IMG/VR virus record: IMGVR_UViG_3300028392_002161
Location: 1 to 45,328 of that record
DNA from: a virus
Strand: one strand, 5' to 3'
Length of the DNA: 45,328 bases
Shown here: one piece after another, positions 30,453 to 39,235 of the stretch
How the letters are laid out: every line of letters begins with the position of its first letter
Numbering within the stretch: position 1 is the first letter of the stretch
The notes under the pieces: model-generated
The model's input: the letters and a program-made list of their open reading frames with translations, nothing else
Databases searched by the model: none
What the model was told of the DNA's origin: nothing
Made by a program: the position numbers and the translations under genes

Positions 30453-30905
30453 ATGATTAGAGAATTTATTAAAATTGTAGAATCAATTGAAGGTATTACC
30501 GACAATTGGTTCAAACATGATGGCTTTGAAACTTACAAAAAGCCTGCCAAAGAAAAGTACGAAATTGCTGATTCAGATGGGCAAATTGAAACACTCGAAG
30601 GTCCTGTAAACTATAAGGCAGGCTATTATATCTTAACAGGACCAAAAGGTGAACAGTACCCAATCCCTCCGCACAAGTTCCAAGAACTTAAAGATGATCA
30701 CGGCCACGGTGTTTGTACTCCTAAAAAGATTATGAAGATTGCTAAACTTGCAGATCATTCCGGAAGTGTTGACACCAGCTGGGGAGAGAAGCTACACTAT
30801 AATACAGGCGAAGATGTTATTGTTCGTCACGGTACAAATGACTACGGTGTAGTTAAAAAAGACATCTTTGCTCAAACATACGATACATCAAATTTTAAAG
30901 GATAA
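30453..30905 (+). CDS. PGDYG-like protein
   Basis: 150 residues. [22 protein letters not shown] in the middle is a pattern found in small phage/bacterial proteins with a PGDYG-type beta domain. Function unknown. The next gene starts 2 nt after its stop. Confidence 0.55.
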   Translation: MIREFIKIVESIEGITDNWFKHDGFETYKKPAKEKYEIADSDGQIETLEGPVNYKAGYYILTGPKGEQYPIPPHKFQELKDDHGHGVCTPKKIMKIAKLADHSGSVDTSWGEKLHYNTGEDVIVRHGTNDYGVVKKDIFAQTYDTSNFKG

Positions 30906-30907
30906 AG

Positions 30908-31498
30908 ATGCCAAATTTAGTACCAATGGTTATTGAGCAAGAAGCTCGCGGAGAACGTAGTTACGACATTTACAGTCGCTTACTAAAAGATCGAATTGTC
31001 ATGCTAGACACCGATGTTAACGAACATAGTTCCAGTTTGTTAGTGGCACAATTACTTTTTTTAGAAAGTCAAGGAAATGAAGACATTACCTTTTTTATCA
31101 ATAGTCCGGGCGGAGTGGTTACAGCTGGCATGGCTATTTACGATACTATGCAATTCATTAAGCCTGATGTTTGCACAGTCGTCATGGGCCAAGCCTGTAG
31201 TATGGGAAGTCTGCTTGCTACTGCTGGTGCTCCTGGCAAGCGTAAAATGCTACCAAACGCTCGACACATGATTCATCAGCCCTCGGGCGGTGCAGGTGGG
31301 CAGGCTACAGACATGGAAATCCAAGTCGAAGAGATTCTTAAAATGAAGAAGAATTTGACACAGATCTATGTTAACCATAACAGCAAGGGCAAAACCTACG
31401 AGCAATTCAAATACGACATGGAACGAGACAAATACATGAGTGCGCAGGAAGCCTTGGAATACGGGTTGATTGACGAAATCATAACAAAACGTCCATAA
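30908..31498 (+). CDS. clpP: ClpP-like serine protease
   Basis: 196 residues, the usual size of ClpP. Catalytic triad S98 (QACSMGS), H123 (MIHQPSGG) and D174 (ERDKYM); [20 protein letters not shown] is the conserved family block. ClpP forms a double heptamer working with ClpX/ClpA ATPases. No ATPase is in the window, so it would use the host's. In phages ClpP-like proteins may also be prohead proteases, but the full-length housekeeping-type sequence favours true ClpP. Confidence 0.93.
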   Translation: MPNLVPMVIEQEARGERSYDIYSRLLKDRIVMLDTDVNEHSSSLLVAQLLFLESQGNEDITFFINSPGGVVTAGMAIYDTMQFIKPDVCTVVMGQACSMGSLLATAGAPGKRKMLPNARHMIHQPSGGAGGQATDMEIQVEEILKMKKNLTQIYVNHNSKGKTYEQFKYDMERDKYMSAQEALEYGLIDEIITKRP

Positions 31499-31519
31499 TA
31501 TGCGTATATAACGGTACGC

Positions 31520-31548
31520 CCTAGTATACTATAAATATACTTACTAGG
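31520..31548 (+). promoter_or_regulatory. T4-like late promoter inside a ribosome-site hairpin
   Basis: CCTAGTA (31520-31526) pairs perfectly with TACTAGG (31542-31548), whose end overlaps the ribosome-binding site AGGAG (31546-31550). The loop contains TATAAATA (31530-31537), an exact T4 late consensus. A transcript started at this promoter would lack the left arm and be free; a read-through transcript from clpP would mask the site. Confidence 0.7.
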
Positions 31549-31556
31549 AGTGTGCC

Positions 31557-32282
31557 ATGACTCAGCTACCATTTGATTGGTCGGAATTAACCCGCAGTAA
31601 TCTGTACTCTATGTTCTATTCACTCAATAGTGAAATAGTGGGCAAAGAGTTGAGCCCCAGCCAAATACAAAAACGCATTATTAGACATGTCAAAGCGCAT
31701 ATACCTCTCAAACTGAAAAAGTGCATTTATGCACCTACCACTCCAGGTTTTGTTTTTATGGGAGGAGTATATTACAGCGATTTGGATCGAAAAAAATTGC
31801 CTGCTATAGAAGTCAATTTTAATTACAATCCTGCTGACAAGAAACTTAAACTTACCCAACATCGATTTAAGCGCATGGCTGTGAGATTTGCCGATGTGGT
31901 ACTACATGAGATTGTGCATCAACGTCAGTTCCGTAGCCGAAATTTCAAAAATATTCCTGGATACCAAAGCACAGCTGAATATGCCAAAGAACGCAAAAAA
32001 CAAGAGTACTATGGGGATCGAGACGAAATGGGTGCCCATGCTTTCAATTGTGCCTGCGAGTTGATTGATCGATTTGGTTACGACCCCACAGCAATAGGTT
32101 ACTATCTAGATTCAAATCAATGTCGACGACATAAAAATTCCACTTGGAACGATTATTTGAAAGCATTTGATTGGAATCACAATCATCCAATCATACGCAG
32201 AATGAGAAATTTGATCATGCGTAATTTGGAAAATGCCTACTACGGCAAGCCATTTAAGACCACAAACCACTTGACATACTGA
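31557..32282 (+). CDS. Zincin-like protein (HExxH)
   Basis: 241 residues. HEIVH at 117-121 is followed by DRDEMGAHAF, whose Glu may be the third zinc ligand, as in 22070-22732. Very basic (many Lys, Arg, His), no signal peptide. The late promoter suggests a role in virion assembly or lysis rather than early takeover. Substrate unknown. Confidence 0.75.
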   Translation: MTQLPFDWSELTRSNLYSMFYSLNSEIVGKELSPSQIQKRIIRHVKAHIPLKLKKCIYAPTTPGFVFMGGVYYSDLDRKKLPAIEVNFNYNPADKKLKLTQHRFKRMAVRFADVVLHEIVHQRQFRSRNFKNIPGYQSTAEYAKERKKQEYYGDRDEMGAHAFNCACELIDRFGYDPTAIGYYLDSNQCRRHKNSTWNDYLKAFDWNHNHPIIRRMRNLIMRNLENAYYGKPFKTTNHLTY

Positions 32283-32299
32283 TAATTACACTGTACAAT
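32271..32299 (+). promoter_or_regulatory. Sigma70-type promoter
   Basis: TTGACA (32271-32276), 17-nt spacer, TACAAT (32294-32299), overlapping the end of the zincin gene; drives DNA ligase and the genes to 34444. Confidence 0.85.
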
Positions 32300-32331
32300 A
32301 TACACTTGTACAGTTAATCATTGGAGTTAAA

Positions 32332-33657
32332 ATGAGTGTTTGCGCAAGTCATATCTGGGCTTTAGAAAGTCATCCAAGTCGTTTGAACAAAGAAGCAATT
32401 ATTGAAGCTATTGCCCAAGAAGGAAATGACGAATTCTTTCACGGTTGTCGTCTTGCACTTGATCCAATGATTACGTTTGGACTTAAACAAATTCCGGAGA
32501 AAACAGATGAAGATGGCCCTGGCTTACCTTGGGATAGTTTTACTCTCGCTCTTACTGGCCTTGTTACTCGCAATGTCACCGGCAATACAGCACGTGATAT
32601 GATTCAGGCCATGATGAAGTCAGCTACCAAAAAAGAATGGAATGGTTGGTATCGTAGAATTTTAATCAAAGACTTGCGCTGTGGTGTAAGCGAAAAAACA
32701 ATTAACAAAGTAGTGGAGAAGAAATATGCTGACTATGCTATTCCCGTATTTGGTTGTCAGCTTGCTCATGATAGTGCTAATCATGAAACTAAAGTCGCCG
32801 GCAAGAAACTTATCGAAGTTAAACTTGACGGTGTCCGTGTTATCACTATCGTTCGTGCTGATGGTCGGGTGGACATGTTCAGTCGCAATGGTAAAGAACT
32901 TGCTAATTTCCCTCACATAGCACAACAAATTTCAAACGTGGTCCAACTAAAAGGCTCCAGTAAAAGTATGGACTTAGTGCTAGATGGAGAAATTATGTCT
33001 AGTAGTTTTCAAGATTTGATGAAGCAAGTACACCGTAAGGACAATATAGAAGCAGGAGATGCCGTGCTTAACTTGTTTGATGTGTTGCCATTAGAAGATT
33101 TTGAGAAAGGTATCTACAACAAAGATCAAACTACTCGCAGTAGCATGGTTAAGTTTTGGGTTGAGCAGAATCAAGACATGTTGCCTAATGTAACTTATGT
33201 TGCCAACGAACTTGTTGATTTGGAAACACCAGAAGGATATGCAAGATTTAAAGAAATTAATCAACAAGCTGTACTTGGTGGGTACGAAGGCATTATGATT
33301 AAAGATCCAGAAGCTCCTTATGAATGTAAACGTAGTGTTGCATGGCTGAAGTTGAAGCCTTTCATTGAAGTATCATTGGAGGTTGTAAATGTTGAAGAAG
33401 GTACAGGAAAAAATATTGGTAAACTTGGTGCATTTGTGTGCGAAGGTGTTGATGACGGTAAAGCAATACGTGTCAACGTTGGATCCGGTTTTACTGATAG
33501 TAATCGTGATGATTATTGGAATAACCGTGCAAACGTGCTTGGAAACATTGTCGAAGTAAGAGCGGATGCTATTACACAAAACCAAGACGGTACATATAGT
33601 TTACGTTTTCCAAGATTTAAGGGTTTTAGAGGTTTTGAAATTGGAGAAAAGTTATGA
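32332..33657 (+). CDS. ATP-dependent DNA ligase
   Basis: 441 residues. Nucleotidyltransferase motif I KLDGVR (164-169) with the AMP-accepting Lys 164; motif III-like LDGEIM; motif IV-like YEGIMIKD; motif V-like WLKLKP; then an OB-fold C-terminal domain. The size is in the T4 gp30-like range. It seals nicks in replication and repair. TTGGAGTTAAAATG gives the start. Likely early gene with its own promoter. Confidence 0.95.
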   Translation: MSVCASHIWALESHPSRLNKEAIIEAIAQEGNDEFFHGCRLALDPMITFGLKQIPEKTDEDGPGLPWDSFTLALTGLVTRNVTGNTARDMIQAMMKSATKKEWNGWYRRILIKDLRCGVSEKTINKVVEKKYADYAIPVFGCQLAHDSANHETKVAGKKLIEVKLDGVRVITIVRADGRVDMFSRNGKELANFPHIAQQISNVVQLKGSSKSMDLVLDGEIMSSSFQDLMKQVHRKDNIEAGDAVLNLFDVLPLEDFEKGIYNKDQTTRSSMVKFWVEQNQDMLPNVTYVANELVDLETPEGYARFKEINQQAVLGGYEGIMIKDPEAPYECKRSVAWLKLKPFIEVSLEVVNVEEGTGKNIGKLGAFVCEGVDDGKAIRVNVGSGFTDSNRDDYWNNRANVLGNIVEVRADAITQNQDGTYSLRFPRFKGFRGFEIGEKL

Positions 33658-33857
33658 CAGCAATTACTAGTGTTACAGCACAAAATCTCAAATTGTATCA
33701 GCAATCTGAAATTAGAAAAATAGACAAGCGTCACGAAGAATTAGTTTTAGAAGAACGACGAATCAAGTACGACAAAGAAGTTAACGAACAAAAGCGCATT
33801 GAGATGGCACGACGAATGAACTGTGCCGTAGGACAAAATATAGACAGGATGGCCTGA
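33654..33857 (+). CDS. Small helical protein, unknown
   Basis: 67 residues, almost entirely charged helix (RKIDKRHEELVLEERRIKYD). ATGA overlap with the ligase gene. Could be a coiled-coil oligomer; no family recognised. Confidence 0.7.
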   Translation: MTAITSVTAQNLKLYQQSEIRKIDKRHEELVLEERRIKYDKEVNEQKRIEMARRMNCAVGQNIDRMA

Positions 33858-34082
33858 ATGCAAATAACTAGCAAAACAACCAATATTAGAACTATACGAC
33901 AAAGTGATCCTAAGTTTACACTAACTGATGGATTTGTAACTTGTCCAAGAGCAGGATTTGAAATAAGTAATCGCTGTCCAGAAAATTATAAAGATCTTAT
34001 TTTAGAATGTATTAATCATGGTTGGATTAAACCAGTGGCCCATGTATATGGAAAAGAACTAACAATGGATGCAATGAGATGA
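33858..34082 (+). CDS. Small unknown protein
   Basis: 74 residues, starting the base after the previous stop. ISNRCPENYKDLILECINHGW suggests a short alpha/beta fold. No family recognised. ATGA overlap with the MazG-like gene. Confidence 0.7.
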   Translation: MQITSKTTNIRTIRQSDPKFTLTDGFVTCPRAGFEISNRCPENYKDLILECINHGWIKPVAHVYGKELTMDAMR

Positions 34083-34444
34083 CAAACCCTTTTAGAGATC
34101 AAGAAAAATTTATGCGGGCCTGCGATCAGACAGTAGGCACACACAACGAAGATCAATACAAATTGTATCTTAATTTAATTAAAGAAGAAATGGAAGAGCA
34201 TAGTGTTGCATTTGCAACTCGCGATGCTGTAGAAGAATTAGATGCACTTATTGATATTTTAGTCGTTACTATTGGTGCTATACATAGTGCGGGTTTTGAT
34301 GCCGAAGGTGCTTGGAAAGAAGTTATGAAAACAAATTTTGCCAAGATTGATAAAGATACTGGTAAAGTTCGTAAACGTGAGGACGGTAAGGTATTAAAAC
34401 CTGTAGGCTGGACTCCGCCTGATTTAAAATCGTTTGTTAAATGA
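34079..34444 (+). CDS. MazG-like NTP pyrophosphohydrolase
   Basis: 121 residues with the all-alpha MazG layout: LIKEEMEEH (the EExxE metal site) and AVEELDALIDILVVTIGA (ExxD). A C-terminal KVRKREDGKVLKPVGW loop is typical of the phage version. The fold hydrolyses nucleoside triphosphates or related alarmones to monophosphates and pyrophosphate. Confidence 0.85.
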   Translation: MTNPFRDQEKFMRACDQTVGTHNEDQYKLYLNLIKEEMEEHSVAFATRDAVEELDALIDILVVTIGAIHSAGFDAEGAWKEVMKTNFAKIDKDTGKVRKREDGKVLKPVGWTPPDLKSFVK

Positions 34445-35187
34445 TGTTTTGGTTTAAGTCTAATACTATTAATGTAGACTGCTTTACCGGCAGACAGTAT
34501 GTTCACGACTTTTATCCGATTGATAATACTAACAAATTTTTCCCCGATTGGTGGAAGGTGTTGGATAAAAGCTATCCAGATGAGTCGGGTATATTCCCAC
34601 AGTCAACTATTAAAGGTTGTACAGGATTTAATCAGTTTTTTAACAACGGAATTACCATTCCTTTATGGAGTGAGATGGCGATTGGATTGACGGTTAATCG
34701 CCAGTTTGGTTTACAGTTTGCTGATGGTATATCAGCCGCTGGCCATCATGCCTTTAGACAGATGGAAGGCTATTTAAACCCGAATGAATATTCACATTTA
34801 AAAATTCAAACTCCGTGGTTAATTGAATGCAAGGAAAATATCAACTGGATGTGGGTTCAGAATACATGGGGATTTAGAAATCCGGGAAATTTTATCATAC
34901 CCCCAGGTGTAGTTAATTACAAATATAATTCCACAACTGATATTAACATGTTTTTTAGTTTTCAAAATCTTCGAGAAAATCTTTTGATTAAAGAAGGAAC
35001 TCCTATGGTTAATATTGTACCAATGGATGATAGGAGTGTAAAAGTACATGTGCATAAACTCAGCGAAGAAGAGTTTATGAACAAAAGAGAGCGTTTAATT
35101 CCTACGTCGTTTCTTAATAAGTACGGAACGACAAAGAATCTCATAAACAAATACGAAAGTAAATGCCCGTTTGGGTTTAAAAAATAA
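34441..35187 (+). CDS. Unknown protein
   Basis: 248 residues starting MMFWFKSNTINVDCF. Aromatic-rich, with IPPGVVNYKYNSTTDINMFF and a Lys-rich C terminus. Similar proteins occur in T4-like phages, but I do not recognise a function. ATGA overlap with mazG and 2-nt gap to the next gene. Confidence 0.7.
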   Translation: MMFWFKSNTINVDCFTGRQYVHDFYPIDNTNKFFPDWWKVLDKSYPDESGIFPQSTIKGCTGFNQFFNNGITIPLWSEMAIGLTVNRQFGLQFADGISAAGHHAFRQMEGYLNPNEYSHLKIQTPWLIECKENINWMWVQNTWGFRNPGNFIIPPGVVNYKYNSTTDINMFFSFQNLRENLLIKEGTPMVNIVPMDDRSVKVHVHKLSEEEFMNKRERLIPTSFLNKYGTTKNLINKYESKCPFGFKK

Positions 35188-35188
35188 A

Positions 35189-36028
35189 ATGGCACATCAC
35201 ACTAACTACTGGAGTTGTACTCCTTTCGCAGACTGGATCCGAGGTACTAAGAAATTGAGTGCAGGAACAGCCGAAGAATGGGACGACTGGACAACCACAG
35301 CTCAAATGAAACACAATTTCCGTTACTGGCTAGCAGAAGAAGGGCTCGGCCATCTACAAGATTTTGTAACTTGGCCTGTAAGGAAACTCTATGATATCAA
35401 GTATTATATTAATAATCGGTGGGTTACTCGGACTCATAGTCTTACTGCTCATGTTCGCGATATTCGTCCTGGCAACTGGTGCGATGTTGGGAATCGATTC
35501 TTGCCATGTTTGTTTAATGAACTTGTTGACTTTGTTGAAGTAGAACAAGCATGGAGTCACATTGCCTGGGGTGATGAAAAAGATAAAGCCAAATATAATG
35601 CACCATTCTGGGCCACAGGTTGGTTCCGCTGGCGTACATGGCGTTGTCCGCAAGCAGGCCTTGATCACTTAGACTGGGCCATGACACTAACTAATAACGA
35701 CTGGTGTGGGCCCGAACATCCTGACTATGGCAAACCAACTGGTCAAGCACTACGTGCCAAGGAAATCAAAGAACTTTACAATTGGTGGACTGTGACCTAT
35801 CGTAACCGACCCGATCCATACGAAGCCAGTGGTTGGACTGCGGCCTGTGAAGCAAGTCGTATTGCCAATGGTGGCAAGCTAAATTGGGGGCAGGAAAAAG
35901 ATCCTGCTGTTAAAAAGGCTAGCGACAAGGCGCATAAGTTGCTTCAAAAGATTGAAGCGGCATATGAAAAAGAAGATACCGATATGATGATTCGACTTAT
36001 TAAAATTAGAGACGCACTATGGACTTGA
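35189..36028 (+). CDS. Conserved-type phage protein, unknown
   Basis: 279 residues from ATG 35189, immediately after the previous stop; an in-frame ATG at 35171 overlaps it. Very Trp-rich, with W/N/R-dense segments and a helical C terminus. No catalytic motif seen. Possibly structural or a head-completion-type protein. Confidence 0.7.
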   Translation: MAHHTNYWSCTPFADWIRGTKKLSAGTAEEWDDWTTTAQMKHNFRYWLAEEGLGHLQDFVTWPVRKLYDIKYYINNRWVTRTHSLTAHVRDIRPGNWCDVGNRFLPCLFNELVDFVEVEQAWSHIAWGDEKDKAKYNAPFWATGWFRWRTWRCPQAGLDHLDWAMTLTNNDWCGPEHPDYGKPTGQALRAKEIKELYNWWTVTYRNRPDPYEASGWTAACEASRIANGGKLNWGQEKDPAVKKASDKAHKLLQKIEAAYEKEDTDMMIRLIKIRDALWT

Positions 36029-36055
36029 GATAACTAGTATATTATAAGGTTTTCC

Positions 36056-37003
36056 ATGGAACACAAATATATACGGTTAGAACATTCAAACAATTCGCAC
36101 GAAGATTGGTTTGTAGTCAATTGGTGCTTGGGCAATACCTGTAACTATAGTTGCTCGTATTGTCCTTCAGCACTGCACGATGGATCAAAGTATTGGCCTG
36201 ATCCTAGCGTAATTAAAAATTTCATTGCTCGTGTAAAAGATCAATATTTTCATAAAAAAATATATTTTGAATTCACTGGTGGTGAAGTCACAATGTATAA
36301 ACATTTTATTGAAATTTGTCAATTTTGTTCTGAGATGGGTGTCAAAGTTGGTTTAATCAGTAATGGATCACGCACACTAAGATACTGGGAAGAAAATAAA
36401 CAATACTTTGATCATGTATGTCTTAGCTTTCATCCAGAGCATGCTGACGATAAACACTTTATTGACGTAGTTAAATTATTAAACAACGATGTACGCACTC
36501 ACGTTAACATAATGATGAGTCCTGAAAAGTTTGATCATTGTTATGCTGTAGCAAATAAAATTAAAAATTTAGGCAATATTAGTATGGCCTTGCAGCCATT
36601 GATCCACGACTTTGGTGATACACTCTATGATTATAATGATTTTCAAAAGAGAATATTTGATAAGCAACACGAATTAATCAGTAAACATATTAAATTTACC
36701 AAGACATTTGATTATTACAGAGGTGCTATGCGTGTAGTATATCCTGACGGTACTAGCCAAGTATCAAGTGCGCATAGGTTCATTAGCGAAAAAATCAATG
36801 ACTGGTCTGGCTGGAAATGCTATGCTGGTATTGAGCAATTGATTGTTGATATGGATGGTTCAATTTATCGAGGATGGTGTAAAGAGGGTGGTGCTGTTGG
36901 TAAAATAAACGACGTAGATTTAACTCTCCCAACTGAGCCAATAGTGTGTAGCAAAAATATGTGTCATTGTAATTTTGATATTATGAGTACTAAGGAAAAG
37001 TAA
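36056..37003 (+). CDS. Radical SAM protein with C-terminal SPASM-like domain
   Basis: 315 residues. The radical-SAM motif C29-x3-C33-x2-C36 (CNYSCSYC) binds the [4Fe-4S] cluster; FTGGEVT follows in the SAM-binding position. The C-terminal part WKCYAGIEQLIVDMDGSIYR, then CSKNMCHC supplies extra Cys for auxiliary clusters. Such proteins modify peptides or small molecules. Its domain order is the reverse of that in the 39232-40275 protein. Overlaps the sulfotransferase gene by 1 nt. Confidence 0.88.
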   Translation: MEHKYIRLEHSNNSHEDWFVVNWCLGNTCNYSCSYCPSALHDGSKYWPDPSVIKNFIARVKDQYFHKKIYFEFTGGEVTMYKHFIEICQFCSEMGVKVGLISNGSRTLRYWEENKQYFDHVCLSFHPEHADDKHFIDVVKLLNNDVRTHVNIMMSPEKFDHCYAVANKIKNLGNISMALQPLIHDFGDTLYDYNDFQKRIFDKQHELISKHIKFTKTFDYYRGAMRVVYPDGTSQVSSAHRFISEKINDWSGWKCYAGIEQLIVDMDGSIYRGWCKEGGAVGKINDVDLTLPTEPIVCSKNMCHCNFDIMSTKEK

Positions 37004-37713
37004 TGAAAAAGAGATTTTGCATTTTAGGGTTACCGCGTAGTGGTAGTCAATTACTGGCCACACTGCTTGAAAGTTCAACTCGTAACATGGCAAACCTATA
37101 CGAGCCATTTACTCATAATTTAGAAACTAGAGTAAAAATAAACGATGATAACACTCTTAACTATTACGATGATACTAGCTCAATTTCTATAGAAGAACGT
37201 GTTGAAAATGTGCTATTAGCATTAGAGAATGGTGACAAAAATCAATCACTTGTGGTAAGATTTTTTCCTTACAGTAATATCCCTAATCATAAAGAAATTA
37301 TTAAAAGAATAGAAAAATGTAATATAGAATTTGTAGTGTTAAAAAGACAAGATATAGAAGCTCAAATACTAAGTTACGGACTAGCATTATCCACAGGTGT
37401 GTGGCACGAATTTACAGCATCTGACTTACCCGATGATTTAGAAATACATCACTTTGAAGAAATGGCTTGGTTATACGAACAAAATAAGAATTTTGATAAT
37501 TGGTTGAAATCGCTAGATATAACTTACACTACTATACACTATGAAAATATAGTAGCAGAACTATTTGAATACATACAACGTCCAATATATCGCGGGAAAA
37601 TAAATGATCAACTAAAAAAGAGAAAAACTGAACAGCTATGGGATAAAGTAGCTAACGCTGTAGAGCTTAAAAGTTTTATACAATCATTAAAAGATGACAC
37701 TTATATTAGATAA
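37003..37713 (+). CDS. Sulfotransferase-like protein
   Basis: 236 residues. GLPRSGSQLLATLLE (8-22) is the 5'-phosphosulfate loop of PAPS-dependent sulfotransferases, and VVLKRQDIEAQILSYGLAL the 3'-phosphate side. Likely sulfates a sugar or small-molecule hydroxyl. Between a radical-SAM gene and a methyltransferase; acceptor not evident. Confidence 0.78.
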   Translation: MKKRFCILGLPRSGSQLLATLLESSTRNMANLYEPFTHNLETRVKINDDNTLNYYDDTSSISIEERVENVLLALENGDKNQSLVVRFFPYSNIPNHKEIIKRIEKCNIEFVVLKRQDIEAQILSYGLALSTGVWHEFTASDLPDDLEIHHFEEMAWLYEQNKNFDNWLKSLDITYTTIHYENIVAELFEYIQRPIYRGKINDQLKKRKTEQLWDKVANAVELKSFIQSLKDDTYIR

Positions 37714-37715
37714 TC

Positions 37716-38330
37716 ATGCCCTTACCATTACAACCAGAACATTTGAAAGATGCTAAACTTTTTGCTCACAGGCGTAACCTTATTGATAACCTAGTAGGAT
37801 CTGGCATAAAATCTATTGCCGAGTTAGGTGTTGCTTATGGTGATTTTTCCGAATATATGATAGAAACATTGACACCTAAAATATTCGGAGCATATGATAT
37901 ATTTAAACTACATAATGCAAATGTTTCATTTAATGGAATACCTGCCATTGAAAAATTTAATGGGTCAACACACAGTGATTTTTATTACAATCGACTAAAA
38001 AATAAATTTGGTGACACCGTAGATTTGCAGATATTTGAAGGAGATAGTTCTACTAATTTACACAAATACAAAGGCACTTATGATTTGATCTATATAGACG
38101 GGGATCATTCATTAAAAGGTATTTGGAAAGATACCAAAGCTGCCCAAGCAAAGCTATCGCCCGGAGGAAAACTAATTTATAACGATTATATGATGTACGA
38201 TCATAGAAATAAAGAAGATTACGGGACCGTAGAAGTAGTAAATTGGTTGTGTGTAAAAGAGGGTTGGAAGATAACTGGTATGGCATTACAAAACGAAATG
38301 TATTGTGATGTAATGTTAGAAAAAATTTAA
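37716..38330 (+). CDS. SAM-dependent methyltransferase (class I)
   Basis: 204 residues. IAELGVAYGDFSEYM is motif I, DLIYIDGDHSLKGIWKD is motif IV, as in the Methyltransf_24 group; the IDGDHS segment is typical. Target unknown. Ends 4 nt inside the convergent glycosyltransferase gene. Confidence 0.82.
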   Translation: MPLPLQPEHLKDAKLFAHRRNLIDNLVGSGIKSIAELGVAYGDFSEYMIETLTPKIFGAYDIFKLHNANVSFNGIPAIEKFNGSTHSDFYYNRLKNKFGDTVDLQIFEGDSSTNLHKYKGTYDLIYIDGDHSLKGIWKDTKAAQAKLSPGGKLIYNDYMMYDHRNKEDYGTVEVVNWLCVKEGWKITGMALQNEMYCDVMLEKI

Positions 38331-39235
38331 TGCTGAGGCTGGTTTAATTTACTGTGATTGTTTACATTTATTGCCCAATACTTTTTATCAAATACTCTGT
38401 TAACAATATTATTGTCAAATCCTATTTCTATTAAAGATTTTTGAATTTCAGAAATACAGTCATCAGATTGATCTCGTATAAAAAATCTATGAAATCCTAT
38501 GATTTTAATGTTATTGTCAGTAAGGCACGATCTAAACATTTCTATTGTATAATTTCCCCAAAAAGTAAATGAAAAAGATTTAACAGATGTATTAAAATCA
38601 AAATTACTATAAAATCTATACAATATAAATTCACTTATTCCTGCTGGAATTGTAAGTCCATTGTGAACATAATCAAAAAGTAATTCTAGCTTAGGATGAT
38701 TGTTTAGTATTTCTTTTACGATTGATGTTTTCATTCGAAAGGGAGTTGTTGGTTCCCAAAAATGTGTTGGTTTTTTACCAGTTATATTTTCTAATAATTC
38801 TATCCAATCGGGCCAGTATCGATATTGTTTCTGTCTCTCATCTATAAAAGCATTCCCCTCATGTTGAGGAGATTCAGATAACCTAGTTGGCTTGATGAAG
38901 AAATTTTTAGTATCCAATACCAAGTAGGAATCACTATCAATGCGATCAACAATTAATAATTTTAACATCTGCTGATCAATCCAATTTTTATGCCCGGGTG
39001 TTAGTAGATTTTCACTCAGTGTCTTCTTATAAGAGCGTGTATCAAAAAACCGCAACTGGCAAGGCCCGGTATAATACGGACTTAATGCATCGACCCATTC
39101 TTGTATTGGTTTACTAGAAGTTTGTATTACAACCCAGTGTGTGGATCTATCTAATAAAAATTTATCAATACTCTGTGCTTGCATCAACATCATGTCAAAG
39201 TCTCTGTCACAAGTAACTGTTACAATGTGGTTCAC
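38327..39235 (-). CDS. DUF6492-type glycosyltransferase-like protein
   Basis: 302 residues. N-terminal VTVTCDRDFDMMLMQAQSI and LVLDTKNFFIKP (a DxK in place of the usual DxD) fit the GT-A fold DUF6492 group of putative glycosyltransferases. May add a sugar to LPS or virion glycan. Overlaps the radical-SAM gene upstream by 4 nt. Confidence 0.65.
   Translation of the reverse strand: MNHIVTVTCDRDFDMMLMQAQSIDKFLLDRSTHWVVIQTSSKPIQEWVDALSPYYTGPCQLRFFDTRSYKKTLSENLLTPGHKNWIDQQMLKLLIVDRIDSDSYLVLDTKNFFIKPTRLSESPQHEGNAFIDERQKQYRYWPDWIELLENITGKKPTHFWEPTTPFRMKTSIVKEILNNHPKLELLFDYVHNGLTIPAGISEFILYRFYSNFDFNTSVKSFSFTFWGNYTIEMFRSCLTDNNIKIIGFHRFFIRDQSDDCISEIQKSLIEIGFDNNIVNRVFDKKYWAINVNNHSKLNQPQH

Noticed and set aside
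34960-35195. Minus-strand ORF at the end of the 34441 gene
   Set aside because: No ribosome site; antisense to a well-formed gene with coupled neighbours.
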